From: Panax quinquefolius
Taxonomy: Eukaryota > Streptophyta > Magnoliopsida > Apiales > Araliaceae
Length of the DNA: 64,000 nt
Assembly: GCA_020205615.1 (NCBI GenBank)
Contig: CM035173.1
Span: 47,792,617-47,856,616 of the forward strand
Direction of reading: 5' to 3'
Shown here one piece after another: positions 50,778 through 61,212 of the stretch. Both the position numbers and the translations under genes were made by a program. The notes beneath the pieces were generated by a model. The model was not told the origin of the DNA. It was given only the letters and a program-made list of their open reading frames with translations, and searched no databases. How positions within the stretch are numbered: the stretch's first letter is position 1; the number at the start of each line of letters is the position of its first letter.

Positions 50778-51580
50778 TTAACTCTTCACAAACTTTATGT
50801 GCAAATAATGAAGGTAAACCATTGACAAATTTTTCTTTCCAGAATGGTTTATTGCTACATTTCGCATCATAACTCTGGAAGTAAACACATCTTTATACCA
50901 CCTAAAATCACTTAGGGTGGGACAAGTGAGATTACTTAACTGATTGTGAATTCTTTCAGTGATATTACTGGGAGTGCCAACAAAATGTTTAATTATGGTA
51001 AATATTAAAGTATTGACTCCATCTGGCGGACCAACGCCAACATCTTCATCAAAGATGGGATTGTCGTCATCGTCTAACTGGACATCATGGATTATTGATA
51101 ACCTAGTATCTTCTGTGAGATGTTTTTTCCACCAAGATCTAAGAATACCAGTAAATCCACTAGCTATTAACTCAACAATGTCTGGCTGAGTCAGATTGTT
51201 GAATTTAGTAATATAGCTATTAGCTACCATAGACATGCGATTTAATTTATTTAAAATCTCTTGTTCACTGAAACCATCAATATTCCATTCATAAATTTTA
51301 TAAGATGACACAGAGAACTGTTTATCTAAATTTCTCTCTTCGAATTGTAGATCCGGAGGAGTGGGTCTAGAATACCAATTCCTGGTTATGCTAGTGTTTT
51401 TAACTGTTAATTTGTTTAACTGATCGTTAAAATCTGGGATAGAATCGGTTTCAGAATGGTCTGACTAGCTATTGCTTTCATTGTTAGTTTCAACTTGATC
51501 AATGATCGCTATAGTATCGCTTGATTCAGGTTCAGTTTTTAATTTTTTTAAATAACTTATCAATTGAACGAACAAGTTCG
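50778..51580 (-). pseudogene. florendovirus capsid (coat protein) core, locus 2 minus
   Basis: Open from 51311 to 50778 with YEWNIDGFSEQEILNKLNRM, TGILRSWWKKHLTEDTRLSI, GPPDGVNTLIFTIIKHFVG and PTLSDFRWYKDVFTSRVMMR. It then breaks by frameshift near 50860. These are the conserved blocks of caulimovirid coat proteins just upstream of the zinc knuckle. Upstream sequence to 51580 (FNDQLNKLTVKNTSITRNWY) continues the same protein with a stop near 51465 and a small insertion near 51550. A second, more intact copy is at 52258-53250. Confidence 0.8.
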
Positions 51581-51594
51581 CCATCATTGACTAG

Positions 51595-52310
51595 ATATTA
51601 TTGAAGATTTTACTAGTTCTTCATCTCCTTCAATTCATACTCGAAGAGATACTGAAGTTCTCAGTAATCCTTCTGTTAGGGATACAAAATTAAAGGGTAT
51701 CCTTAACCAAGGTCAAGCTAGTCACCCCTGTTATACTCAAAATGACCCAGTAGAGGAAGAAGGATCTTCTTCTCCTACCCCTTCTGAGTTTCCAACTCAG
51801 TCTGATTTTGAGATTCCTATTAACAACCAATTAAGAGTCATTAAAAAAGAATTCAAATTAGATTGGGACAATCTTGTGAAAGATTTTAATTCCAAGTCTA
51901 ATAAGGAAAAAAGACATTTATTTCGTTCTAATCACCCTTCTGAAAAAGAACGTGATAAAGTAGTTAATAGATGGAAACATTTTATTAACAGTGAAAAAAT
52001 AAACATTACGTTTTATGATTGGTATGACCAATATCAAGGTAAATGTAATGTTATAACTAAAACCCAATGGTCTAAAGAAGATAAATCAAAAGTCTCCTCT
52101 AGTCATCCCCCATTAGAAACTGTCCTCATTCCAGGTAGAAACGCATCTGCCAGTCCTTTTAAAATTTCGGATGGTAACAAAGATGATAAAAAAATTATTG
52201 AACAATTAAACTTCAGTAACCAGTATCTAGCAACTGTAGGAAAGCAGCTAGATAGAATTGAAGAAAAAATTGAAGAAACCATTATTAAAAAACTTGATTC
52301 AAAAAATTAA
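51595..52310 (+). pseudogene. florendovirus ORF1 linker, locus 2 plus
   Basis: The plus-strand fragment begins at the head-to-head junction with IEDFTSSSSPSIHTRRDTEV. It contains the block LRVIKKEFKLDWDNLVKDFN and is open from 51876 through WYDQYQGKCNVITKTQWSKE to a coiled-coil-like end (LATVGKQLDRIEEKIEETII). It duplicates 46010-46700. A frameshift at about 52300 moves the frame into the capsid part. Confidence 0.75.
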
Positions 52311-53250
52311 ACAACCTTTATTAAAATTACCAGAAAATAGAAGTAAATTAGGTTTACCCAATAATGATGGCGAACTTGTTCGTTCAATTGATAAGTTATT
52401 TAAAAAATTAAAAACTGAACCTGAATCAAGTGGTGCTATAGAAATCATTGATCAAGTTGAAACTGACAATGAAAGCAATAGCCAGTCAGACCATTCTGAT
52501 ACCGATTCTGTCCCAGATTTTAACGATCAGTTAAACAAATTAACAGTTAAAAACACTAGCATAACCAGGAATTGGTATTCTAGACCCACTCCTCCGGATC
52601 TACAATTCAAAGAGAGAAATCTAGATAAACAGTTCTCTGTGTCATCCAATAAAATTTATGAATGGAATATTGATGGTTTTAGTGAACAAGAGATTTTAAA
52701 TAAATTAAATCACATGTCTATGGTAGCTAATAGCTATATTACTAAATTAAACAATCTGACTCAGCCAGACATTGTTAAGTTAATAGCTAGTGGATTTACA
52801 GGTATTCTTAGATCTTGGTGGGAAAAACATCTCACTAAAGATACTAGGCTATCTATAATTCATGATATCCAGTTAGACGATGGCGGCAACCCCATCTTTG
52901 ACGAAGATGTCGGCGTTGGTCCGCCAGATGGAGTCAATACTTTAATATTTACCATAATTAAACATTTTGTTGGCACTCCCAGTAACATCACTGAAAGAAT
53001 TCATGATCAGTTAAGTAATCTCACTTGTCCCACTCTAAGTGATTTTAGATGGTACAAAGATGTTTTTACTTCCCGAGTTATGATGCGTAATGATAGCAAT
53101 AAACCATTCTGGAAAGAAAAATTCGTCAATGGTTTACCTTCATTATTTGCACATAAAGTTTGTGAAGAGTTAAGAAAAAATTTAGGATATATCGATTATG
53201 ATAACCTAACTTATGGTGACATAATCAGTTATATTCAAAAATTGGATTAA
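52258..53250 (+). pseudogene. florendovirus capsid (coat protein) core, locus 2 plus
   Basis: A 330-codon open stretch is the most complete capsid region in the window. An acidic Ser/Asp-rich N-terminal part (ETDNESNSQSDHSDTDSVPD) is followed by the core: YEWNIDGFSEQEILNKLNHM, SGFTGILRSWWEKHLTKD, GPPDGVNTLIFTIIKHFVG, FWKEKFVNGLPSLFAHKVCE and NLTYGDIISYIQKL. The frame ends at a TAA after the last block, shortly before the basic region and zinc knuckle. It would form the virion shell subunit. Confidence 0.82.
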
Positions 53251-53646
53251 AAATGTGTATTGATTTTAAATTAGCCAAACAAGCTAGTAAAGATAAGAAA
53301 AAAAGCCAAGCATGAGTTAGGAACATTCTGTGAACAATATGGTTTACCCCCCCTCCCCCCTATTGCTCCCTCTAGAAGGAAGCATAAGCATAAACATATT
53401 GAGCATTATGGAAGTCATAGGCGTCATAAACGCAGTCATAAAAAAGATAAAAATCAAGATGAATATTACACTAAACCCAAACCCACAAGAAAAAATTATA
53501 ATAAAAAATCATCTAAAAAATTCGATAAAAGTAAAATTGTTTGCCACAATTGTGGGCAGAAAAGGCATTACAAAAAGAAATGCAAAATAAAAAAGAAATT
53601 ATCTCAGTTAAATATTTCTAACGAAGACACTCAGTTATTAAAGTTA
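53251..53646 (+). pseudogene. florendovirus capsid zinc knuckle region, locus 2 plus
   Basis: A basic segment with HKHKHIEHYGSHRRHKRSHK is followed by CHNCGQKRHYKKKC at about 53541-53582. The CCHC ligands are conserved; the usual Gly before His is Arg here. A frameshift near 53310 separates it from the capsid core. Confidence 0.78.
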
Positions 53647-54706
53647 ATGAGGATAGAGAACAACGTCAGTAATGATGAAGGTTCTGATATTCTCGATTCA
53701 TCTAATAGCATTTCCAGTAGCAATGAAGCAGATAGTGACAACGAAGAAGTTACTATTTGTTCAGATAATAGCAATGAAAAACGTTGCATTAAAAGATTGA
53801 ATGTAATTACCAAAGAGGATGAAGAAAGCTCTTTGTTAATTGATTTAATTAGTAAAATTTCTGATCCTGAGTTAAAATCTCAATACACCAAACAGTTAAA
53901 AGATCTGTTAACTAAAGATAATAGAGTTAAAGATAAAATTAATAAACCTAAAGAAAAGCCTGTATTTAGCCTTAATAAAACTCTTGAAAGATTTAAAACT
54001 CCAGTAAAGGAAGTCACTCTCCCAAAATTAAATCAAGAAGTTAATAAACTAAAAAGAGAAATCTCTGGCTTAAAATTAGAAGTCTTTAATTTAAGAAAAG
54101 ATTTTGAGGACAAAAAATCCGATCTACAAGTCCATGATTCCTCCTCTAGTGATGAAGATCACGATGAGCCTGAATAATCTGGTACAAAAGAAGAACCAAA
54201 TCTTTTTTGTTCAAGGTATTTCACTTAAAAGAATTAAGGATATTACCATTCAGAAATGGTATATCTCGATTAACTTGGTTGTTGATAAAACCTTTTCAAT
54301 ACAGCTTCCTTCCTTAGTTGACACTGGTGCAGATTTAAACTTTATTCAAGAAGGTCTAATCCCAACCAAATACTATAAGAAAACTACTGAAAAATTAAAT
54401 TCAGCAAATGGTAGTCAAATGGAAATAAAGTATAAACTGCCTAAAATTCATATTTGTCAAGATAATATGTGTTTTAAAACATCATTTGTTTGAATCCGCA
54501 ATCTTACAGATAAGATAATTTTAGGGTTACCATTTATATATTTATTATACCCTTTTACTACCAGTAATGAAGGATTAAGTTATAGACATTTAGGTAAAAG
54601 AATAACATTTAAATTTCTTATTAAACTTAAAGAAAGAGATTTAAGATTTATTCAAGATGAATCCATCTCTAAATCATTAAATTTATTAAATTGTAAATCC
54701 ATTCAT
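53647..54706 (+). pseudogene. florendovirus protease segment, locus 2 plus
   Basis: The frame from 53647 to 54177 holds the acidic and coiled-coil region and ends at a TAA in place of a Ser codon. The protease follows to 54493 with FSIQLPSLVDTGADLNFIQE (DTG at about 54320-54328), then a TGA. The ILGLPF block and the downstream linker continue to RT. It mirrors 49220-50255 on the minus strand. Confidence 0.8.
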
Positions 54707-55383
54707 TTGAATTTCCTAAAGGAAGAAATTAAGTATAAACATATTGAAGAACAACTTAAAAATAAAGGAGTTCAAGAAAAGATAGATGAATTAAAAACCT
54801 ATTTAAAGGAAAACCTTTGTTCTGATTCTCCTAATGCCTTTTGGCATTGGAAGAAGCATGTAGTAAGGCTCCCTTATGCTAAGGAATTCAAAGAGCACCT
54901 GATTCCTACTAAGGCCAGGCCTATACAAATGAATCACGAACAAATGGAGTTATGTAAGAATGAAATTAATGACCTCCTTAATAAAGGATTAATTAGACCT
55001 AGTAAATCACCATGGTCATGTCCAACCTTTTATGTCAACAATGAGGCAGAAAAGGAGAGAGGTGTTCCCCGTCTAGTAATTAATTACAAACCATTAAACA
55101 AGGTCTTAGAATGGATTAGGTACCCTTTACCTAATAAGGATGACCTCATTAATCGATTAAGTAATGCTACTATCTTCAGTAAATTTGACCTTAAGTGTGG
55201 TTTCTGGCAAGTTTCCATTCATCCCGATGATAGGTACAAAACAGCCTTCATTACCCCATTTGGCCATTATGAATGGATGTTCAGGCATTTGGCCTAAAGA
55301 ATGCTCCCAGTGAATTTCAGAATATCCTCAATGACATCTTGAATCCTTTTAGTCATTTTGTTGTTGTCTACATTGATGATATG
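54707..55383 (+). pseudogene. endogenous pararetrovirus RT, truncated (locus 2 plus)
   Basis: The frame 54707-55297 runs through HLIPTKARPIQMNHEQMELC, GLIRPSKSPWSCPTFYVNN, RGVPRLVINYKPLNKVLEWI and KFDLKCGFWQVSIHPDDRYK. A short frameshift near 55275 leads to FGLKNAPSEFQNILNDILNP and VVVYIDDM. Right after the YIDD catalytic box the sequence jumps to ORF2. The RT thumb, the RNase H and the ORF2 N-terminus are deleted, about 1.5 kb compared with locus 1. Confidence 0.85.
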
Positions 55384-56462
55384 CTAATAATGATAAATCC
55401 AAAGTGCTTTATCATTCTATATATTAAACAGTTCATTTTAATGTCTGATTGGGGAAAACATCCCTCTGATCTTATGCAGCTTTCTAATCAGGATAACTCT
55501 TATTGTTATTATGATTATATGGAAGCTTGGTATAGAATTTTCCTTCATCAAAATGAGTCGAATAGTCATTCATGGATTTTCCAGTTCGACCATAAGTTTA
55601 AAAGTCAGTTCCCTTATTGGTTCATTCACTGGTGGACAAGATTTGGTTCTACTTTTGATCTCCTTCCCGATCTTTTGAAAGTTCAACTTAGCCATTTCTG
55701 CAACCACAGTAAACACATTCCCAAGTATGATAGCGTCCCTGTCGTTCTTCAATTTGTAAGTAAATATAAGATTCCTTGGATTCCTAAATGGCAATATGAC
55801 ATTAAAACCCCAACTACAGTTACCGATCCTCATACCACAGTTGATCCATTTCCCCTTCTCTCCCGTCAATTCTTCATCAAATGGTGGGATAAGTTTGATG
55901 TTAATAGAATTGTTAGTCGAGTTCGATTAGAATTTCCCCTTTGTCCCTCTTAAGGTTTTTCCTGTTTCATCCAAAGAACCTTCCAGTCAAACAAAAGAGT
56001 CAAAACCCAAAGAGTCAATAGTCAGTCCTACTAGTTCGTCTTGTTCTCGTGACATTTCTAATTTCAGGAACTTTTCCGGTAAAGAATTAAAATTAATTGC
56101 CCAAGTATTGAATAAGAAAATTGATGAGTTACATGAAGAAGCTTCAGTGCATTCTTCGTCTTCCTCCAAGAATGATTCTACCAGTCAATACGGTAATGAT
56201 GATGACCCATATGGCACCATCGACTTGCAAGATGCTCAGGACCCATTTGCCTGACATCTCAGCAGTTTCAGTCCAGTTACTTGCACCTACTCCGGCAGCC
56301 AGTCAGAATCCAGTCACCTGCTCCTGTAGCCAGTCAGCTTAAAGATGTTCTTCCTCAAAAGCAGTCTTCCAGCACATGATTATGTTTCTGCTTTTCCACC
56401 GAAAGCATCCTCCAAGTCAAAAGTTGTGGCCACTTCGTCAAAAGTAGCCGAAAGCGTCCATA
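55384..56462 (+). pseudogene. florendovirus ORF2-like protein, N-terminally deleted (locus 2 plus)
   Basis: After the deletion junction the frame enters ORF2 at QFILMSDWGKHPSDLMQLSN. It stays open to 55953 with YDYMEAWYRIFLHQNES, WWTRFGSTFDLLPDLLKVQL, FVSKYKIPWIPKWQYD and LSRQFFIKWWDKFDVNRIVS. The frame is continuous with the RT remnant (55273-55953), an accidental RT-ORF2 fusion. A frameshift near 55935 separates the Ser/Lys-rich tail (SCSRDISNFRNFSGKELK), which runs to TGA near 56252. Further C-terminal sequence is in other frames. Confidence 0.75.
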
Positions 56463-56820
56463 AATAGTAAAAAAGTCAACACTATTTTACTATTCATCAA
56501 TAGTAAAAGTTGTCTGTAATCATTTACTTTTGTAATAGTAATTTTGTAATAGTTCTTTCATTATTCTATAAATGGAAACTGAACTCAGTTAGTAAGGCAG
56601 ACTTTGAAAGACTCTGAGTTCCTTCTCAGACGAATCTTTAGCCTCTACCGCTGTTAGCCCCTCTTAACCCCTTCTTCTACTCTTCTTAATGTCCTGAGTA
56701 AATTTTGTAAGTCACTTAAATTTTCAATTCTGTTTGTAAATATTTTCAGTTATCAATAAAATTATTTTGTTTAAATTAATTAAATTGTGTTATTTATATG
56801 CATTATTCAGTTCTTCTCTG
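56463..56820 (+). promoter_or_regulatory. florendovirus-like intergenic region, locus 2 plus
   Basis: It contains repeated TACTATTCATCAATAGTA-type words, TGTAATAGTA/TTTTGTAATAG words, a TATA box (TATAAATGG, 56567-56575), a CT-rich leader and AATAAA at 56755-56760. The TATA and polyadenylation signals are about 190 nt apart, as expected if the viral transcript is terminally redundant. The same order is found inverted at 16547-16901. The two copies agree to about 56822/16546, where both enter unrelated or simple sequence. Confidence 0.65.
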
Positions 56821-56920
56821 CATCTCTTGCTTCCGCCCCCAAATGGTATATATATATATATATATATGAAAGTAGTAAAAAGCCTCGGATTAACGATCCA
56901 GGCTCAACTTTTCGATTCAA

Positions 56921-56966
<46 letters not shown>

Positions 56967-57079
56967 TAAAACAAATAAAAGCTTCAAATTAGAAAAAATC
57001 TTACAGTGTTCTGCAAGGAAGGCTTTAGACTGCTTGTGGAGCTTGAAAACTCAGTTCCCACAGGTTAAAATTTGATATG
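56821..57079. other. microsatellites and unassigned sequence
   Basis: Contains a TA tract (about 56848-56866) and a compound (CT)n(AT)n microsatellite (about 56921-56967). The stretch 57000-57065 has an exon-like open segment (CSARKALDCLWSLKTQFPQ) flanked by AG- and GT-like bases. I cannot assign it to a family. Confidence 0.5.
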
Positions 57080-58047
57080 TTGTAGTATATATGTATATAT
57101 GTGTTTACAAAGAAGAATATCAAAGTTTGGAACATTATAGGAGGGGTTAAAAGCTGAAATGGGATGGACAGAGTTTTCTCTCTCTTTTCCTTTTTTTTTC
57201 TTTTTTATGGCTGATGGGGGGTCTTATTTATAGACCAAAATAGCCGCCGGTCTACCTTCAGTTGCCCAGGAGGGCTCGAGCCCCGTGGGTACTTTGTCTC
57301 GAATTACATGCATTTAGACCAACGCACTGTCTGCTCGAACCTTCATAACTTTCAATCCGAGAATCCGATGGAGGCGTGTTATACCTTTCTAGAAAGCCCT
57401 TTTCCGAGAGCTACACAATGACATGGAATTTGACCTTTTCTGAATTCGGGAAGATGGGTCCATAATTTGAGCTACACATTGAATTGTCTTATATTATTTT
57501 TCACTCGGGATTGATGTTATGGTCCTGCATGACCTTCATGGTAGTGTTTTGACTTGATTTGATGTTGAGTTGGCAAAATTACTATTTTCCCCTTCGGGTT
57601 TGATCCAGCTGTAGTTGTCTTTTCTCACAGTTGTCTCCGAAATTGGACTGTTGTTGACCTTTGTCAGGTCTCTGAGTTGTCTCTGAGGTTAATTTGATCT
57701 CCCGGGGTTGTCACCGGGGTTTGGTTTGATCTTTCGAGGTTATTGCCAGGGTTTGACTTGATCTCCCAAGGTTGTCAACGGGGCTTGACTTGATCTCCCG
57801 GGGTTGTCGTTGAGGTTTGCCCTGATCTCTCAGGGTTGTCGTCGGAATTTGATTTGATCTCCAGGGGTTGTCTCCGGGGATTGATTTGATCTCCCGGGGT
57901 TGTCGTCGGTGTTTGACTTTATCTCCCAGGGTTGTTTCTGGGATTTGGTTTGATCATTTTGATTTCCAGGGTTGTCTCCAAAAGATAAAAGACAATTCTT
58001 CCCTCTTATATGATTAGTAACAAGAATACAAAATTTCAAGTGTCTAC
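57080..58047 (-). repeat. Tat-like gypsy LTR fragment
   Basis: The right edge on the minus strand reads TGTAGACACTTGAAATTT, a start typical of Tat/Ogre-group Ty3/gypsy LTRs. No coding sequence is seen. GC content is higher than in the surroundings. It contains a minisatellite at 57660-57985. The left boundary is uncertain. At 58036-58047 it abuts the truncated gag of another gypsy element. Confidence 0.45.
57660..57985. repeat. ~31-bp minisatellite, about ten units
   Basis: Degenerate tandem units of the form TTTGACTTGATCTCCCGGGG followed by TTGTCGCCGGGG, about 30-34 bp each. Units differ by substitutions and small indels. Several contain CCCGGG, making them strongly palindromic. The array lies inside the Tat-like LTR. 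Confidence 0.85.
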
Positions 58048-58479
58048 AGCAAGAAACACTATCAGATTATCTGAGCACCCCAACACATCAAAGATCTTCT
58101 CCAAATGGGTAATCCAATTCTCTGCTTCAATTAGAGTCAGAGTTGAACTAAATGAATATGGTTTCTGCTTCTGAAACCTCTCCAACCATACATACATCAG
58201 AGCCACCAGCTGATCAACACCATCTTCATTCCCTTCCTTTTCATTTGTGTGTGGACCATTATTTCCCGAGTTCCCTTGTTCAGGAATTTTTGGTGGCTGC
58301 TGCATTGCCTGTACAACCTATGCCACTAATTGCGGTAATGCTTGATTAACTGCCTAATTCACCAAAACAACAAATTGAGCATTAATTAGATCATTAAGTT
58401 GCTCATTCGACTGTCCCTCGCCATTACTTCCCTAAATGTTACCTCGCCTCACAGCAACTCTAGTGGATCTATGAGCCAT
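58036..58479 (-). pseudogene. Ty3/gypsy gag N-terminus, truncated
   Basis: The minus-strand start ATG at 58479 (MAHRSTRVAVRRGN) leads through a Gln/Asn/Gly-rich stretch into KPYSFSSTLTLIEAENWITH and LEKIFDVLGCSDN. This is the retrotrans_gag signature of plant chromovirus-like gypsy elements. In-frame stops occur at about 58432 and 58360. Homology ends at about 58047, where the Tat-like LTR begins, so most of gag and all of pol are missing. Confidence 0.75.
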
Positions 58480-58643
58480 CTAAGTAAGAAATCAACGTAT
58501 AGAAGCAAAATAGATTAAGAACATATTCAAATATAGCTGATATGATAGCTAAATAGAAAATCAAATGGAACAAAAACCTAACCCAGATGTCTACCCATAA
58601 CTCGCAGGCCAAACCAAAATAGGTTTTGTACAAGAAAGAACCT

Positions 58644-59190
58644 AAGTTTTGTTACCAACTCTGTGACACCCCCTTTCCGAGTAGAAAGAGAGGTTATGCA
58701 CAAAACCTAATATAGCTGATGAATTTATAATAAAACACTAAGCCACAAAAGAATAGTCTCATAACCATTGAATGTCATAAGACAAACCATAATAAATGTC
58801 AAACCAGCTTAAACCACAATCTAAAGTATTTATTACAACTCCAAATTATCCCATACATCACAACTTAAACAAATATCTAAACCATTTGGATAAAAGGGAG
58901 CTCTTATCACACTTGCCCTTGATCCCTTTATTTACCTGTCGAAAGAAAAACACAGTATGAGCCAAATGCCCAATACAGATATAGAGTACAAGAATAATGA
59001 AATTAAGTAACTAACTCAATTAAATGAACTGAACTAAAATGAAATGGACAAAAATAATAGGCTGAATCAAATGGTTGGGTGTTATTTCATACCGAGCTCA
59101 AAACAAAACAAAAATATACCTTGCAACACAGACAAGTCAAAATAATGTCACATAAGCATAACATATATATCAGATCGGGCAGATCTAGAT
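58644..59190 (-). repeat. gypsy PBS and LTR (minus strand)
   Basis: On the minus strand an LTR end of the form GGGGGTGTCACA (58662-58673) is followed by TTGGTAACAAAAC, a degraded match to the initiator-Met primer site TGGTATCAGAGC. The gag start lies 165 bp further on. The LTR body extends right to about 59190 without coding content; its outer end was not fixed. Confidence 0.6.
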
Positions 59191-59194
59191 GCTG

Positions 59195-60638
59195 TGATGA
59201 GTGGGTTCTATACCTACGAGTTGGGTTCCTATTTGAACTTAAACAGTGTTAGTTCTGTCTATTTTAGTTCAGTTTTATGTGTTTTCTGATTGTTTTGCTT
59301 GTAGGTGTCGTTACGTGTTAGTGTTGATATATGGTGGCATTGTGGCGGGACTTGGCAGGAAAAGCAAAGAAATCAGCTACTATGCATATTGATACCCCAG
59401 CCGGGGCAGGCCTATTACAAAGAGAAACCCCCCACCGGGGCAGGGGTGTATATGTTAAAAGAATCAGGACCCTTTCGGGGAGGGCCTTACCAAAGCTTAA
59501 ACCCCTGTCGGGGCAGGGGTACGCGGACAGAAAGAAGAGTTTGAATGCTAATCAATCACTGTAGTGGCATGGACAGAATGTAATTGGCTTCAATTGGGAC
59601 TGGAATTGGAACATTTATATGAGGTATTATAGAGCCTGAAGGAGATATTACACATAACTCAATTAATAAAATTATCAATCACAATCTTTTGAGCCCTAAT
59701 TTACTGAAAATCATTGGAGGAGTGGAGCAGAAGATCAAGATCATGAAAATTGTAGAATTGAGTGAGGATAAGGGTGGTTCTATACTAGTTTTTATCTTTC
59801 AATTCAATTTTTGTAATTGAGATGATTAATTCTTTTATCTATTCAGTTTTTAATTCATTCATTATGAACTAAATTTCTTATTAAGCTTACAATGGATCTT
59901 TAACGTGGAACAATGATTATCATGCTCTAATTTCAGTTTAATAATCTATTTTTCAGTTCATCTATTGGGATTTGTGCTTAATTTATGAATTGCTTGATCA
60001 CCAATTCTTTGTGGATTTATATGGACTTGAGAGATGATGTATGAATCTAGACTTAATCATAATAGCATGTGTTCATGATTTATGTATTTTGATGGAATTT
60101 TTGATGTATGTTTAGGATAGAGATATACCTAACATCGCATGTAATCGTGTAAAGGACTTGAGATTTAAACCTTATTTGATTTTAATTCACATAAAGATAT
60201 AGTGAATTAGTTAATTAGGGTGTTTGGCTTAATTCTATCAATTCTGGATTTATGTTAATATGGTGTTAGTGCATTGAGAGATGGCTAATTCTACTTTAGT
60301 GTTCTTGATTAATGAACTGAGATAGTTAATTGAAATGAAAAGAAGTGTGATACTTAGAGTGAAACTTAAAGTGAAGTTGTAGGCTTAATTCTCCATTATT
60401 TGATTAAAATTTGTGGTCATTAGTTGTGTTAATTTGTTTTGATTTTTAGTTTATTAGTTTTTATTAATTGCAATCATTAATTCGATTAGTTTAATAAAAT
60501 TGAAATAATATAAAGCTGGTAATTGTTAGATTAAAATTAATACTTGTCTCTATGGGAACGTTACTCTACTTATCATTATATTACTTGTTGATCACGTATA
60601 CTTGCGTGCAGTGTGTATTTTAGATTTTACACCCAACA
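59195..60638 (+). repeat. Athila-like LTR
   Basis: Runs from about TGATGAGTGGGTTC to CACCCAACA, directly before the PBS. The length of about 1.44 kb fits Athila-group LTRs. Only the right edge is certain. Inside, 59385-59525 holds four GC-rich palindromic words (see the separate entry). No coding sequence is recognised. Confidence 0.6.
59385..59525. repeat. four CCCC...GGGG palindromes in Athila-like LTR
   Basis: CCCCAGCCGGGGCAGG, CCCCCCACCGGGGCAGGGG, CCCTTTCGGGGAGGG and CCCCTGTCGGGGCAGGGG occur at about 30-45-bp spacing. Each can pair its C-run with its G-run. They stand out against an AT-rich background. Confidence 0.8.
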
Positions 60639-60644
60639 AGTTTT

Positions 60645-60663
60645 TGGCGCCGTTGCCGGAGAC
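60645..60663 (+). other. Athila-type primer-binding site
   Basis: TGGCGCCGTTGCCGGAGAC is the characteristic sequence that follows the 5' LTR of plant Athila/Tat gypsy elements (usually TGGCGCCGTTGCCGGGGA). Confidence 0.85.
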
Positions 60664-60771
60664 AATTTTTGATTTTATTACTTGTAATATTAGTTTAATT
60701 AGTTCAGTTTTAGTTAAACAATTTTGTTTTTGTTTTTGTTATTTCTTGTTTCGGGTTCTCTAATTTAGTGT

Positions 60772-61212
60772 ATGCAAACTCAATCAAAGAAACCAGATTT
60801 GCTTCCTTTTAAGGATGACATTGAATGAAGGTTTCAGAGACTTAATAAGTGGATTAAGGAAAATCGAGAGAATTTTGATAAACAAGAAAATAAGGCTGTA
60901 GAGGATCAGAAAGAATTGAGGGACTATGTTACTCCCAAAGTTACTGAAATTCAGTCGAGCATTACTAGGCCTGCGATCTTTGAGATAAAGCCTGTAACGA
61001 TTCAAATGATATACAATTTAGTACAGTTTGGGGGATTAGCTAATGATGATCTGAACGAGCACCTCGTGAGCTTTATGGAAATTTGTGATACCTTCAAATA
61101 CAACGGGGTATCAGATGATGCAGTTAGGCTTCGCTTGTTTTCATTCACACTGTGGGACAAGGCGAAAAGTTGGTTACACTCACTTCCGCCCGGGTCAATT
61201 ACAACTTGTACA
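60772..61212 (+). pseudogene. Athila-like gag N-terminus, truncated
   Basis: Starts at ATG 60772 and after one in-frame TGA (about 60826) continues through PAIFEIKPVTIQMIYNLVQF, DDLNEHLVSFMEICDTFKYN, GVSDDAVRLRLFSFTLWDKA and KSWLHSLPPGSITT. These are hallmark blocks of Athila gag. Homology stops at about 61212, where the frame passes into copia integrase. Confidence 0.88.

Noticed and set aside
47745..51311. Intact, replication-competent endogenous virus
   Set aside because: Long open stretches exist, but every copy has frameshifts, stops or deletions between domains. The near-complete fragments lack the movement-protein part, and no primer-binding site was found.
58152..58349. Plus-strand frame over the gypsy gag
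   Set aside because: Antisense of the minus-strand gag. The gag reading has family motifs and an adjacent PBS.
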